64,000 nucleotides of DNA, from assembly GCF_003710915.1 (NCBI RefSeq), contig NZ_RHHR01000007.1, positions 1-64,000 on the forward strand. The letters are read 5' to 3'. Source of the DNA: Brevibacillus invocatus (GTDB lineage: Bacteria; Bacillota; Bacilli; Brevibacillales; Brevibacillaceae). This document shows, in pieces, positions 35,425 to 43,739 of the stretch (position 1 is its first letter; every line of letters begins with the position of its first letter). Made by a program: the position numbers and the translations under genes. The notes under the pieces were generated by a model. It was not told the origin of the DNA. It searched no databases and saw only the letters and a list, made by a program, of their open reading frames with translations.

Positions 35425-36021
35425 TTAGTAGTTGAATCTCTCGATAAGCAGGGGTTGCAATTGTCGTCCTTCCATCGCAGCCACACAGGTTTCCACTAAC
35501 AGGTCCATGCGTGCTACGAGTGAATTAGGCTTTTTGTCCGGGGCATCCTGCCCGAACGGAACGAAGTAGATATTTTTGGCAGCCAACAGCTTGGCAATAT
35601 TGGCCGCATTTAATCCCAACCCATCATTGGTGGATATGGCCACTACCAGCGGCCTCAGATTACGCATCGTCGCTTTTGCAGCCATCAGCACGGCACTGTC
35701 TGTAATCGCATTTGCCAAACGGCTGGTGGTGCTACCTGTACAAGGAGCTATCAGCATGACATCAAGGAGTTTGGACGGCCCCAAAGGCTCAGCCTGAGGA
35801 ATCGTAGAGATCAGTTCCTCACCCGTAATATCCTTGATCTTCTGTTGCCAGCTTTGCGATGTACCAAAGCGCGTATCGGTAGTCATCAGCGTATGGGAGA
35901 CAATCGGAATGACCCGTGCGCCTTCATCAACAAATCGTTGGATTTGCGGCATCGTCTCCTCGAATGTGCAATGCGAACCGGAAAGTCCAAATCCAATGGT
36001 TTTCCCCTGTAGTTTAGTCAT
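35425..36021 (-). CDS. dpaB: Dipicolinate synthase subunit B
   Basis: DpaB (SpoVFB) is a flavoprotein-fold subunit of dipicolinate synthase, needed in the mother cell to make the dipicolinic acid that loads the spore. The 198-residue protein has GFGLSGSHCTFEE near the N-terminus and LIAPCTGSTTSRLANAITDS, both typical of the HFCD flavoprotein family. It overlaps dpaA by 8 bases. The C-terminus LLVETCVAAMEGRQLQPLL fits the family. Confidence 0.95.
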   Translation of the reverse strand: MTKLQGKTIGFGLSGSHCTFEETMPQIQRFVDEGARVIPIVSHTLMTTDTRFGTSQSWQQKIKDITGEELISTIPQAEPLGPSKLLDVMLIAPCTGSTTSRLANAITDSAVLMAAKATMRNLRPLVVAISTNDGLGLNAANIAKLLAAKNIYFVPFGQDAPDKKPNSLVARMDLLVETCVAAMEGRQLQPLLIERFNY

Positions 36022-36916
36022 GTTGATTCCCCCTGGATATCATTTGCTCCGCAATGAGACGAGACAATGTTTGAGCTAAGATTTGTCCTGCGGTTTTTGG
36101 TGCAACGATTCCGGGCAGTCCGGGTGCGAGAAGTGCTTTGATCCCTCGTCTTTCCGCGTAGCGAAAATCTGTGCCACCCGGCTTGGATGCGAGATCAAGA
36201 ATGAACGCCGACTGCGGCATCTGAGCAATAACCTCTGCTGTCAGAATTAATTGCGGGATGGTATTAAAAATAAAATCAACATTCGTTACATTTTGCCTTA
36301 ATTCGCTTATATGGAAGGGAGTTAATCCCATCTCATAAATGCGTGCCAAGTGTTCCTGACGCCTTGCTCCTACATGAACATGAGCTCCAAGTGCATGTAA
36401 TGCCCGAGCCATCGATAATCCAGTACGGCCTAACCCTAATACGATACACTCCGATCCGTGAATCGTAATATCAGTATTTTGAATCGCCATCATTAAAGCT
36501 CCTTCCACCGTGGGAATGGAGTTGTAAATGGCTACGTCATCACGATCCAGCAGTTCCACCAAAGGTATATTCTTTGGATCTAAAAGTGCTCGCAGATAAG
36601 GCTTTGCCATCCCTGTGTATACCACGCAGTGATCCTGCAGGCAGGCAATGTGCTCTTCTTGCAGCTTGAGTTGTTTGGAACAAAAGATGCTTTCTACATA
36701 TCCATTGTCATCGGTTCCGACAATAGGTAGGATGAGGGCATCCGCGTCTTTCAACACATCGCATGATAATGGTCTCTTCGTTGCCCCTGTGAAATTGCTT
36801 TCCAGGTTGTCGAAGCCGATCAACTTAACAATCGCATCCAGTTGTATGCAGCGTTTTATTACTTCCAACTGGCGCGCGTCTCCGCCGATGAAGGCAACAT
36901 GTATGCCCGTTAGCAT
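36014..36916 (-). CDS. dpaA: Dipicolinate synthase subunit A
   Basis: DpaA (SpoVFA) is the NAD(P)-binding subunit of dipicolinate synthase. The 300-residue protein has VAFIGGDARQLEVIK at the start (7-21) and a second Rossmann motif VLGLGRTGLSMARAL (about 155-169). IFNTIPQLIL and LAPGLPGIVAPKTAG are typical of the family. The ATG at 36916 has AAAGGGG 8 bases upstream. In B. subtilis the operon is under sigma-K; I could not find a convincing sigma-K promoter in the 138 bases before it. It heads the dpaA-dpaB-asd-dapG-dapA unit. Confidence 0.95.
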   Translation of the reverse strand: MLTGIHVAFIGGDARQLEVIKRCIQLDAIVKLIGFDNLESNFTGATKRPLSCDVLKDADALILPIVGTDDNGYVESIFCSKQLKLQEEHIACLQDHCVVYTGMAKPYLRALLDPKNIPLVELLDRDDVAIYNSIPTVEGALMMAIQNTDITIHGSECIVLGLGRTGLSMARALHALGAHVHVGARRQEHLARIYEMGLTPFHISELRQNVTNVDFIFNTIPQLILTAEVIAQMPQSAFILDLASKPGGTDFRYAERRGIKALLAPGLPGIVAPKTAGQILAQTLSRLIAEQMISRGNQHD

Positions 36917-37054
36917 GCTGCGTTCCCCTTTCCACACATTTTACTGCATCTTGATTGAAACGCAAAGGTTTTTCCTCAGGATTGCACAGACGAAAAAAAC
37001 GTTGCGGTCTACCCCCATCCTATTCGCATGCCCTTGGTTCGGTGACACTGGTGT

Positions 37055-37315
37055 CTACTTTGGAAAAGCTTGATTCTCCTGTTGTTTTAGCTGGATAATG
37101 ATCATATCCGGCCCAATTTTGACAATCGAGTTCCACGGTATGACGATATCCTCTTTTTTCTTTCCAAGTCCAAGAAAGCTGCCACCTGGCAATATGATCG
37201 ATTCGATACTCCCGCTTTCGGGATTGATGACCAGATCGGAGTCGCTGATAACACCCATTCTTTCCCCGGTATCGAGTCCAATGATTTCCTTGCCCCCCAG
37301 CTCGCTCAAACGCAT
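37055..37315 (-). CDS. ymxH: YlmC/YmxH family PRC-barrel protein
   Basis: A small PRC-barrel protein of 86 residues, of a family conserved in spore formers and placed between the mlpA peptidase gene and dpaA. The start MRLSELGGKEIIGLDTGERM at 37315 is preceded by GGGAGATG. The repeated pattern VISDSDLVINPESG and DIVIPWNSIVKIGPDMIII matches the PRC fold. Function is unknown. The upstream interval carries several hairpins, ending in a strong terminator 51 bases before its start, so expression may be conditional. Confidence 0.88.
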   Translation of the reverse strand: MRLSELGGKEIIGLDTGERMGVISDSDLVINPESGSIESIILPGGSFLGLGKKKEDIVIPWNSIVKIGPDMIIIQLKQQENQAFPK

Positions 37316-37365
37316 ATCGCATCTCCCTTTGTCCAAGTGATTTACTGTTGATATACGCAAAAAAA

Positions 37366-37381
37366 CCCGGCCTATGCCGGA
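37366..37381. terminator. Bidirectional terminator of mlpA / last hairpin before ymxH
   Basis: CCGGC/GCCGG core, flanked by seven T on the minus side and by ATTTTTTT on the plus side, 126 bases after mlpA. Confidence 0.85.
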
Positions 37382-37391
37382 TTTTTTTCTG

Positions 37392-37490
37392 TGAAAAACG
37401 TCTCGACGTTTTTCATAACAGGGGATGTGACCGCTTGCGGTCAAACACTTTTGTCCCCCGAAGAGAGGGGAAAACGGTCATGACCGTTTT
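37392..37490 (-). other. Multi-hairpin leader or 3' region between mlpA and ymxH
   Basis: Four further stems precede the terminator in transcription order. The first is AAAACGGTCATGACCGTTTT (37471-37490, perfect palindrome). The second is CCCC/GGGG (37455-37470). The third is TGACCG/CGGTCA (37428-37443). The fourth is TGAAAAACGTC/GACGTTTTTCA (37392-37415). GGGGA of the second can instead pair with TCCCC at 37421-37425 and enclose the third, so exclusive structures are possible. Confidence 0.6.
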
Positions 37491-37507
37491 GTTCAGTCAG
37501 CTGCTAT

Positions 37508-38764
37508 TTATGGAAGGAGGACATCATTTTTCACATTGGAAGGATAGCTGTCCAGTGGGCTAACCATGGCCAGCGCCATTTTATTGCGGAACAACTCCTG
37601 CGCCACCGCCAGAACAGATTCATGGGATACACGGTCAATCTTTGCAAGTATCTCATCGAGGGTGAGATGACGTTCCAGCAGCAGCTCGTTTTTGCCCAAA
37701 CGGCTCATACGGCTGCTGGTGCTCTCCAGGCTGAGCATGAGACTGCCTTTGAGCTGTTCCTTGCCTTTATTCAGTTCTTTTTCCGTGATGCCATTCTCTG
37801 CTACATCTCTCAAAATATGGGTGACGATATCAAAAACCTGACCCACGTGTTCAGCAGCAGTGCCGGAATAGATCGTAAATGTACCTGCTTCCTTGTAAGA
37901 AGAATGGTACGAATAGACCGAATAAGCCAGTCCTCGCTCCTCCCGTATTTCCTGAAACAGTCTGGAGCTCATGCTGCCACCGAGTACATTGTTCAACAGC
38001 ACCAAGGAATACGAATTTTCATGTCCAACCTGAAAGCCGGGAAGAGAGATGCACAAGTGCGCCTGCTCTGTTGATTTTTGATGGGCGATGATCTCCCCCG
38101 CAAATGGTGGTACGGTCAGGCTGACTGGTGCACCTTGACGTTGAAAAGCAGAAAAACGCTTCTTGATTTCTTCAATCAGGGAATCATCGTAGTTTCCTGC
38201 AACCGTAATCACGGTATTGATCGGCAGGTATCGCTGCTCGGTATAACGCAGGAGGTCCTCTCTTTTCAGACTGCGCAGCACATCCTCTGTCCCCAGAATG
38301 GAGTAGCCTAGTGGGTGATTACTATAGCTGGCGCGGCTGATCAAATCGTGAACGAGGTCATCCGGCGTGTCCTCGTACATACTGATCTCTTCGATGACAA
38401 CATTCTTTTCTTTTTCTAATTCTTCGCTATCAAACACGGAGTGAAAAAACATATCCGCCAAGACATCCAGTGCAATCGGAGCATGCTGATCGAGAACGCG
38501 AGCATAGTAGCAGGTGTATTCTTTAGAAGTAAACGCATTCACATTACCGCCAATCTCATCGAAGGTTTCGGCAATTTCCTTCGCAGAGCGAGTTGTCGTT
38601 CCCTTGAAGAACATATGCTCTAAAAAATGCGAGATCCCATTGTTTTGTTCATTTTCATATTTCGAACCCGTACCTACCCAGATGCCGATAGCAACAGAGC
38701 GCACAGACGGGATTTTTTCCGTTACGATCCTCAGACCGTTTTCACACGTATGACGTTGTATCAC
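37508..38764 (-). CDS. mlpA: M16-family zinc peptidase MlpA (YmxG)
   Basis: A mitochondrial-processing-peptidase-like zinc protease of 418 residues. The inverted zinc motif HFLEHMFFKGT (about 46-56) and the third ligand region (NAFTSKEYTCYYARV) are intact. A second M16 domain begins near 165 and ends MVSPLDSYP. In B. subtilis MlpA is reported to affect extracellular protease production. The gene lies between ylxY and the dipicolinate genes as in Bacillus. It has its own promoter candidate upstream. Confidence 0.92.
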   Translation of the reverse strand: MIQRHTCENGLRIVTEKIPSVRSVAIGIWVGTGSKYENEQNNGISHFLEHMFFKGTTTRSAKEIAETFDEIGGNVNAFTSKEYTCYYARVLDQHAPIALDVLADMFFHSVFDSEELEKEKNVVIEEISMYEDTPDDLVHDLISRASYSNHPLGYSILGTEDVLRSLKREDLLRYTEQRYLPINTVITVAGNYDDSLIEEIKKRFSAFQRQGAPVSLTVPPFAGEIIAHQKSTEQAHLCISLPGFQVGHENSYSLVLLNNVLGGSMSSRLFQEIREERGLAYSVYSYHSSYKEAGTFTIYSGTAAEHVGQVFDIVTHILRDVAENGITEKELNKGKEQLKGSLMLSLESTSSRMSRLGKNELLLERHLTLDEILAKIDRVSHESVLAVAQELFRNKMALAMVSPLDSYPSNVKNDVLLP

Positions 38765-38833
38765 ACAAATCCTCCTTGGTGAATCTTTTCGTCTCTCTCT
38801 GATTTATCAGGAGCAATCCTGTAAACACGTCTA

Positions 38834-38862
38834 ACTATAGCAAACTTCCTGCCTCTCCACAA
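38834..38862 (-). promoter_or_regulatory. Sigma-A promoter candidate of mlpA
   Basis: TTGTGG, a 17-base spacer and TATAGT on the minus strand, about 70-75 bases before the mlpA start. Confidence 0.55.
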
Positions 38863-38875
38863 CAAATGAGCACAG

Positions 38876-39856
38876 TCAGCTGTTTTTTGGGAAGCGTTTG
38901 CTGGAAAGCAGTTCGGATACGGTCGTCGGCACCAGCCCTTTTTGTTTGGCAAGTGTCAGCAAATGATCCAGGCTGGCTTCTGAGGCGGCAGTCGGATGCA
39001 TCAGGACGAGGACGCCATTTTCCATCTTTTTCGTGATCCGTTGAATGACCGTTTGCGGTGAAGGTTTTTGCCAATCTATGGTGTCCGCCGTCCATAATAT
39101 AGTCTGCATCTGATAGGAGGAGTGGGCGATGTCGACGACTCGTTGATTAAAAGAGCCAGATGGAGGAGCAAATAACGTGGGTCTACTTCCGAGCGTTTGA
39201 AAAACGACTTCCTGTGTACGATGGATTTCCTGATGGATCCGATCCACACCCAAGTTTTTCATGTCCGGATGAGAATAGGCATGATTACCGATTTCGTGTC
39301 CGCGCTGAGCAATTTTTTTGACTTCATCCGGGTACTTTTTAGCCCAAGAGCCGTCCAGGAAAAAAGTCGTTTTTACCTGATGTTTATCCAATGTGTTGAG
39401 CATCGAATCCAGATACTCATTCCCCCAGGCGACGTTAACCATGAACGAAATGGCCGGCTTCATAGGATTGCCACGATAAACAGGGTGAGCTCCCAGTTGT
39501 TTCAAGGAAACGGCTGGCTCTACTTCTTTGTACACGAGTAATTCGGGTCCAGGGTTTTTAGCGGTCAACATCTTCTCGAGAGATGCTTCCACATCCACTA
39601 TCAAACCGTTGTAACCAGGTATGGCCTTCCAGGTCTGATCGACCTTCGCGTCAATCGGCGCTTCCTCCCGTCCCTCTTTCCATTTTTCAATCATTTCCCG
39701 CAAACGTTCCTTCTCGTCAACATTCACGGAAACAGAAACCGCTTCTTTCTCTTTTATTGTATGAACGTAATGGTCTATTGGTTGGAAATTGATGATGACG
39801 GTCAGTAATGTCGCCCCTACGATGGTAAGCCAAAGCCTCCTCTTTTCGCGCTTCAT
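38876..39856 (-). CDS. ylxY: Polysaccharide deacetylase-like protein YlxY
   Basis: A membrane-anchored or exported 326-residue protein of the NodB fold; the YlxY subgroup is kept in spore formers next to pnp. An uncleaved signal/anchor (9-24) is followed by a linker and a NodB domain (about 135-315). The second motif HEIGNHAYSHP is intact, but the first, usually TFDDG, reads FMVNVAWGNEY, so the catalytic Asp pair is lost. The deacetylase activity is therefore doubtful, as for other YlxY proteins. It begins 134 bases after pnp ends. Confidence 0.88.
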   Translation of the reverse strand: MKREKRRLWLTIVGATLLTVIINFQPIDHYVHTIKEKEAVSVSVNVDEKERLREMIEKWKEGREEAPIDAKVDQTWKAIPGYNGLIVDVEASLEKMLTAKNPGPELLVYKEVEPAVSLKQLGAHPVYRGNPMKPAISFMVNVAWGNEYLDSMLNTLDKHQVKTTFFLDGSWAKKYPDEVKKIAQRGHEIGNHAYSHPDMKNLGVDRIHQEIHRTQEVVFQTLGSRPTLFAPPSGSFNQRVVDIAHSSYQMQTILWTADTIDWQKPSPQTVIQRITKKMENGVLVLMHPTAASEASLDHLLTLAKQKGLVPTTVSELLSSKRFPKNS

Positions 39857-39939
39857 GGAACCATTGCCCCCTCCAGAACGTACAAGTTTCTCTTGTCCAA
39901 TCTATGTGCGGGAGCGAAAGGTTAGAAGAAAAAAGAAAA

Positions 39940-39980
39940 AGCTTCCGTACACGAAGTTTTCTTCGGGTGACGAAGCCTTT
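39940..39980 (-). terminator. Terminator of pnp
   Basis: An outer AGGCTTCGT/ACGGAAGCT stem with a bulge encloses a CGAAG/CTTCG hairpin, and TTTTCTTTTTTC follows on the minus strand. It lies just after the pnp stop. Confidence 0.65.
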
Positions 39981-39990
39981 TGTGGGTAAA

Positions 39991-42138
39991 TTATTCAGCT
40001 TGAGCCGGTGCAGATTCAGCCTGCTTGGCTGCAGCTTGTTCTTTCAAAACAGCTTTACGGGACAGATTGACACGACCTTGGTCGTCAATTTCCGTAACCT
40101 TCACTTCTATTTTATCGCCGACTGCTACGACATCTTCAGTCTTGGCTACGCGTTCTTCAGCCAGCTGGGAAATGTGGCACAATCCTTCTTTGCCTGCGAA
40201 CAGCTCTACGAATGCGCCGTACTTCTCTACACGTTTTACTGTACCCATGTAGATTTGTCCAACCGCAACCTCGCGAACCAAGTCTTCAATGATCTGTTTC
40301 GCGCGCAGGTTTGCTTCATGGTTGATGGAAGCGATGAAGACACGTCCATCTTGCTCGATATCGATCTTGACGCCTGTTTCCTCGATGATCTTGTTGATCA
40401 CACGACCCTGAGGACCAATGACATCGCGGATTTTCTCCGGATTGATGGACATCGTCATGATTTTTGGAGCGTAAGGCGAGAGCTCTGTACGCGGCTTGGA
40501 AATCGTGCTCATCATGTGCTCCAGGATGTGCAAACGTCCAATGCGAGCTTGCTCCAGCGCCAATTGCAAAATTTCACGGTTGATACCCGAAATTTTGATA
40601 TCCATCTGGATCGCTGTTACGCCTGCTTCGGTACCTGCTACTTTAAAGTCCATGTCACCCAGGTGATCTTCCATACCTTGAATATCGGTCAGAATGGAGA
40701 ATGTTTGCCCATCCTTGCCCATAATCAAGCCCATCGCGATACCTGCTACCGGAGCCTTGATCGGTACACCCGCATCCATCAGCGCGAGTACGCTTGCGCA
40801 AATCGAAGCCTGAGAGGTAGAACCGTTGGATTCAATGACTTCCGATACCAATCGAATGGTGTACGGGAATTCGGTTTCACTTGGAATGATCGGCTCAATC
40901 GCACGCTCACCCAACGCACCATGTCCAATCTCGCGACGACCTGGCGGGCGCAATGGACGTGCCTCTCCCACACTGTAAGGCGGGAAGTTGTAGTGATGCA
41001 TGAAGCGTTTGGACTCTTCCAAACCCAAACCATCCAGAATTTGGACGTCTCCCAGCGCACCCAGCGTACAAATGCTCAGAGCTTGTGTTTGTCCGCGTGT
41101 AAACATACCGGACCCGTGCGTACGAGACAGGATACTTGTTTCACTAGAAAGTGGGCGGATTTCATCAAGTGCTCGTCCATCTGGTCGTACTTTTTCATCG
41201 GTGATCAAACGACGAACCTCGTCCTTGACGATGTTGCCGAGAACCTCCGAAATCATTTTTTCGTTCAGCGCAAAGCTTTCGGGATCTTGCGCTGCGAAAT
41301 GTTCCAGCGTTTCTGCCTTGATTTGGTCGATAGCATCGTAGCGAGCTTGTTTTTCCTCGATACGGACCGCTTCCTTCATGCGTGCTTCCGCAACGTCACG
41401 AACAGCCTGATCAATCTCAGGATTGACTTCATGCAGGATTACCTGCATTTTTTCTTTCCCGATCTCAGAAACGATCTGCTTTTGGAACGCGATCAGCTTC
41501 TTGATCTCTTCATGACCTGTCATGATCGCTTCCAGCATAATGGCTTCTGGAACCTGATTAGCAGAAGCTTCTACCATGTTGATAGCTGTTTCGGTACCAG
41601 CTACTACGAGGTGAATATCACTTTTTTCCGCTTGTTCAACGGTAGGATTCACGATAAATTGACCGTCTACGCGGCCAACAATCACCCCAGCAATCGGGCC
41701 TTCAAAGGGAATTTCAGACACGCTTAATGCTGCAGAAGTTCCGATCATCGCGGCGATTTCAGGTGAACAATCCTGATCCACGGAAAGTACGGTATTTACG
41801 ATTTGTACATCGTTACGAAATCCGTCTGCAAACAGTGGACGAACCGGACGGTCAATCAAGCGGCTGGCCAGAATTGCCTTTTCGCTCGGACGTCCTTCTC
41901 TCTTAATAAAGCCGCCAGGAATTTTCCCAACCGCGTAGAGACGTTCCTCGTAGTTTACAGTGAGCGGGAAGAAATCAAGCGCTTTTGGTTCCTTCGAGAC
42001 CGTCACTGCAGACAGGATTGCCGTATCGCCGTACCGAACCAGAACCGATCCCTGCGCTTGTTTGGCCATTTTGCCAAATTCGAGCGTCAGTTTGCGGCCT
42101 GCCAGTTCGAAGTCATATGTACGGTATTGTTGCTCCAT
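39991..42138 (-). CDS. pnp: Polyribonucleotide nucleotidyltransferase
   Basis: PNPase degrades RNA 3'-5' by phosphorolysis. The 715-residue protein holds two RNase PH domains (about 10-140 and 310-540), joined by an alpha-helical part, then a KH domain ([19 protein letters not shown], about 553-571) and an S1 domain ([20 protein letters not shown], about 620-640). The catalytic-core segments [19 protein letters not shown] and [20 protein letters not shown] are intact. An Ala/Glu-rich tail ends the chain. It follows rpsO, as in many bacteria, but is separated from it by two terminator-like hairpins. Confidence 0.97.
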   Translation of the reverse strand: MEQQYRTYDFELAGRKLTLEFGKMAKQAQGSVLVRYGDTAILSAVTVSKEPKALDFFPLTVNYEERLYAVGKIPGGFIKREGRPSEKAILASRLIDRPVRPLFADGFRNDVQIVNTVLSVDQDCSPEIAAMIGTSAALSVSEIPFEGPIAGVIVGRVDGQFIVNPTVEQAEKSDIHLVVAGTETAINMVEASANQVPEAIMLEAIMTGHEEIKKLIAFQKQIVSEIGKEKMQVILHEVNPEIDQAVRDVAEARMKEAVRIEEKQARYDAIDQIKAETLEHFAAQDPESFALNEKMISEVLGNIVKDEVRRLITDEKVRPDGRALDEIRPLSSETSILSRTHGSGMFTRGQTQALSICTLGALGDVQILDGLGLEESKRFMHHYNFPPYSVGEARPLRPPGRREIGHGALGERAIEPIIPSETEFPYTIRLVSEVIESNGSTSQASICASVLALMDAGVPIKAPVAGIAMGLIMGKDGQTFSILTDIQGMEDHLGDMDFKVAGTEAGVTAIQMDIKISGINREILQLALEQARIGRLHILEHMMSTISKPRTELSPYAPKIMTMSINPEKIRDVIGPQGRVINKIIEETGVKIDIEQDGRVFIASINHEANLRAKQIIEDLVREVAVGQIYMGTVKRVEKYGAFVELFAGKEGLCHISQLAEERVAKTEDVVAVGDKIEVKVTEIDDQGRVNLSRKAVLKEQAAAKQAESAPAQAE

Positions 42139-42264
42139 GTTGCTAGCAGTCCTCCTTCACGACAATGTGCATATCTACACTTTGTTTTCTACCTGTATGT
42201 ATTATTTCCTGCCATGATAAAAATTAAATGGATACCATTGGCAGTCTTCCCGGATAATAAAAAA

Positions 42265-42280
42265 AGCTTCTATTGAAGCT
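42265..42280 (-). terminator. Second terminator-like hairpin between rpsO and pnp
   Basis: AGCTTC/GAAGCT stem, loop AATA, followed by seven T on the minus strand. It lies about 85 bases downstream of the rpsO terminator and 127 bases before pnp. A further GCTTGC/GCAAGC hairpin lies between the two terminators. The 251-base rpsO-pnp interval contains no other gene. Confidence 0.75.
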
Positions 42281-42354
42281 ATTTTCGAATCCTTTTCATA
42301 CGTACGGACGAGCTTGCCATCCAAGAGGCAGCAAGCCCCATCCAATACAGTAAG

Positions 42355-42378
42355 AAAAAGCGGGTAAACCCGCTTTTT
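42355..42378 (-). terminator. Terminator of rpsO
   Basis: AAAAAGCGGG/CCCGCTTTTT, 10-bp perfect stem with loop TTTA and a terminal TTTTTC, 12 bases after the rpsO stop. Confidence 0.88.
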
Positions 42379-42389
42379 CAAGACGTACC

Positions 42390-42659
42390 TTAGCGACGCA
42401 GACCCAAACGGTCTACTACGGAACGGTAACGTTGAACATCTGATTCTCTCAAGTATGTCAACAGGTTACGACGTTGACCTACCATTTTCAACAGACCGCG
42501 ACGGCTGTGGTGATCTTTCTTGTGCGTACGCAGATGTCCGTTCAGGTTGTTAATGTTTTCGGTCAAGATAGCGATTTGCACTTCTGGAGAACCAGTATCG
42601 TTCTCATGAGTACGGAATTCTTGAATCAATTGAGTTTTACGCTCTTGAGTCAATGCCAT
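42390..42659 (-). CDS. rpsO: 30S ribosomal protein S15
   Basis: S15 binds 16S rRNA in the central domain of the small subunit. The 89-residue protein begins [15 protein letters not shown] and carries the conserved [38 protein letters not shown] and [13 protein letters not shown] segments. AAGGAGGTGAG is a strong ribosome binding site. The gene has its own sigma-A promoter and a structured leader, a place where S15 often represses its own synthesis in Firmicutes. Confidence 0.98.
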   Translation of the reverse strand: MALTQERKTQLIQEFRTHENDTGSPEVQIAILTENINNLNGHLRTHKKDHHSRRGLLKMVGQRRNLLTYLRESDVQRYRSVVDRLGLRR

Positions 42660-42745
42660 CTAGACTCACCTCCTTGTTTTTATACCGTTAGCCGAGTCTG
42701 CCGTCGGTGAGAATCGGTCAGCCAAGCCACGGTTATCTGTACAAC
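42660..42745 (-). ncRNA. Structured rpsO leader, possible S15 autoregulatory element
   Basis: The predicted transcript leader has an outer ACCGT/ACGGT stem (around 42683 to 42734) enclosing GC-rich segments that can pair further (GCTG/CGGC). It ends just before AAGGAGGTGAG. S15-binding leaders are known in other Firmicutes; assigning this one to them is inference. Confidence 0.45.
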
Positions 42746-42752
42746 GTTATGA

Positions 42753-42781
42753 ATTATATCATACCGATTTGCGAAAAGCAA
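42753..42781 (-). promoter_or_regulatory. Sigma-A promoter of rpsO
   Basis: TTGCTT, a 17-base spacer and consensus TATAAT on the minus strand, giving a leader of about 86 bases. Confidence 0.7.
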
Positions 42782-42795
42782 AGTGAAATCAATAA

Positions 42796-43737
42796 CTAGA
42801 ATGAATCTGCAAATCGTTGTTTGGCTGTAGCGACATCCTTTTGAATCTGTGCGATCAGCGCATCTACTCCTGCGAATTTTTGTTCTTCACGAATATAGAA
42901 GAGTAGCTCTACTTCCACATCTTTGCCGTAGATTTCGCCTGAGAAATCAAACAGGTGTACTTCTAGCGATTTTTCTTTCTTCTCCAGCTCAAACGTCGGT
43001 TTGATACCCACATTCATCACGCCAAAGTAGGATTGCTGATCGACGGTAAAGCGGACACCGTATACGCCGTTCTTCCCGATCAGATACGGTGCTGACACAG
43101 AGACATTGGCAGTCGGAAAGCCAATCGTGCGCCCCCGCTTGTCGCCATGAACCACAGTACCCCGGACCTTATACGGACGCCCCAGCAGATGACGTGTCTG
43201 TTCCACATCTCCATGATGCAAATACTCGCGGATGATGGTGCTACTCACCTTTTCCCCCAGACGATTGACTGGCCCGATAATATCTACACCGTATCGACCA
43301 TGGCTCATTTCCTGCAGGGTTTGTGCGGTACCCATCCCGCGGTGTCCAAACGTATAATCAAAGCCGACCACCACCTGGCGGCAGGATAACGGCATCAGAC
43401 AATCCGTGATGAAATCCTCGGGATACACTGCCGCAAAAGCAATGTCAAACTGCATCACGTACGTCTTCTCCACACCCATCTTTTCAAACTGCTCCAGCTT
43501 GTCAGCCAGAGGTGTCAAATAACGGGTATATCCGCTTTGCCCCAAAACCTCACGAGGATGGGGATCAAAGGTGAGGACCGTACTTTGCCAGCCATTGGCT
43601 CTGGCCGTATCGATTGCTTTTTGGATGACGCGTCTGTGTCCGATATGCACGCCGTCAAAATACCCCAACGCAATCGCAGTGGGTGTCGCCTCCTGAAAAT
43701 CTTTGGGTAATGGATAGGTTAAGTATATCGTTTTCAC
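42796..43737 (-). CDS. ribF: Bifunctional riboflavin kinase/FMN adenylyltransferase
   Basis: RibF turns riboflavin into FMN and FAD. The 313-residue protein has the N-terminal nucleotidyltransferase domain (ALGYFDGVHIGHRRVI, LTFDPHPREVLG) and a C-terminal flavokinase domain (from about 185: VHGDKRGRTIGFPTANVS, GVYGVRFTV). The start is GTG at 43737 (VKTIYLTYPLPKD), with GAGGTG 5 bases upstream and 2 bases after truB stops. It is the last gene of the rimP-nusA operon. Confidence 0.95.
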   Translation of the reverse strand: MKTIYLTYPLPKDFQEATPTAIALGYFDGVHIGHRRVIQKAIDTARANGWQSTVLTFDPHPREVLGQSGYTRYLTPLADKLEQFEKMGVEKTYVMQFDIAFAAVYPEDFITDCLMPLSCRQVVVGFDYTFGHRGMGTAQTLQEMSHGRYGVDIIGPVNRLGEKVSSTIIREYLHHGDVEQTRHLLGRPYKVRGTVVHGDKRGRTIGFPTANVSVSAPYLIGKNGVYGVRFTVDQQSYFGVMNVGIKPTFELEKKEKSLEVHLFDFSGEIYGKDVEVELLFYIREEQKFAGVDALIAQIQKDVATAKQRFADSF

Positions 43738-43739
43738 AG

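Noticed and set aside
39904-41727. A 607-codon open frame on the plus strand opposite pnp
   Set aside because: It is an antisense shadow of pnp with random-looking composition and no initiation signal.
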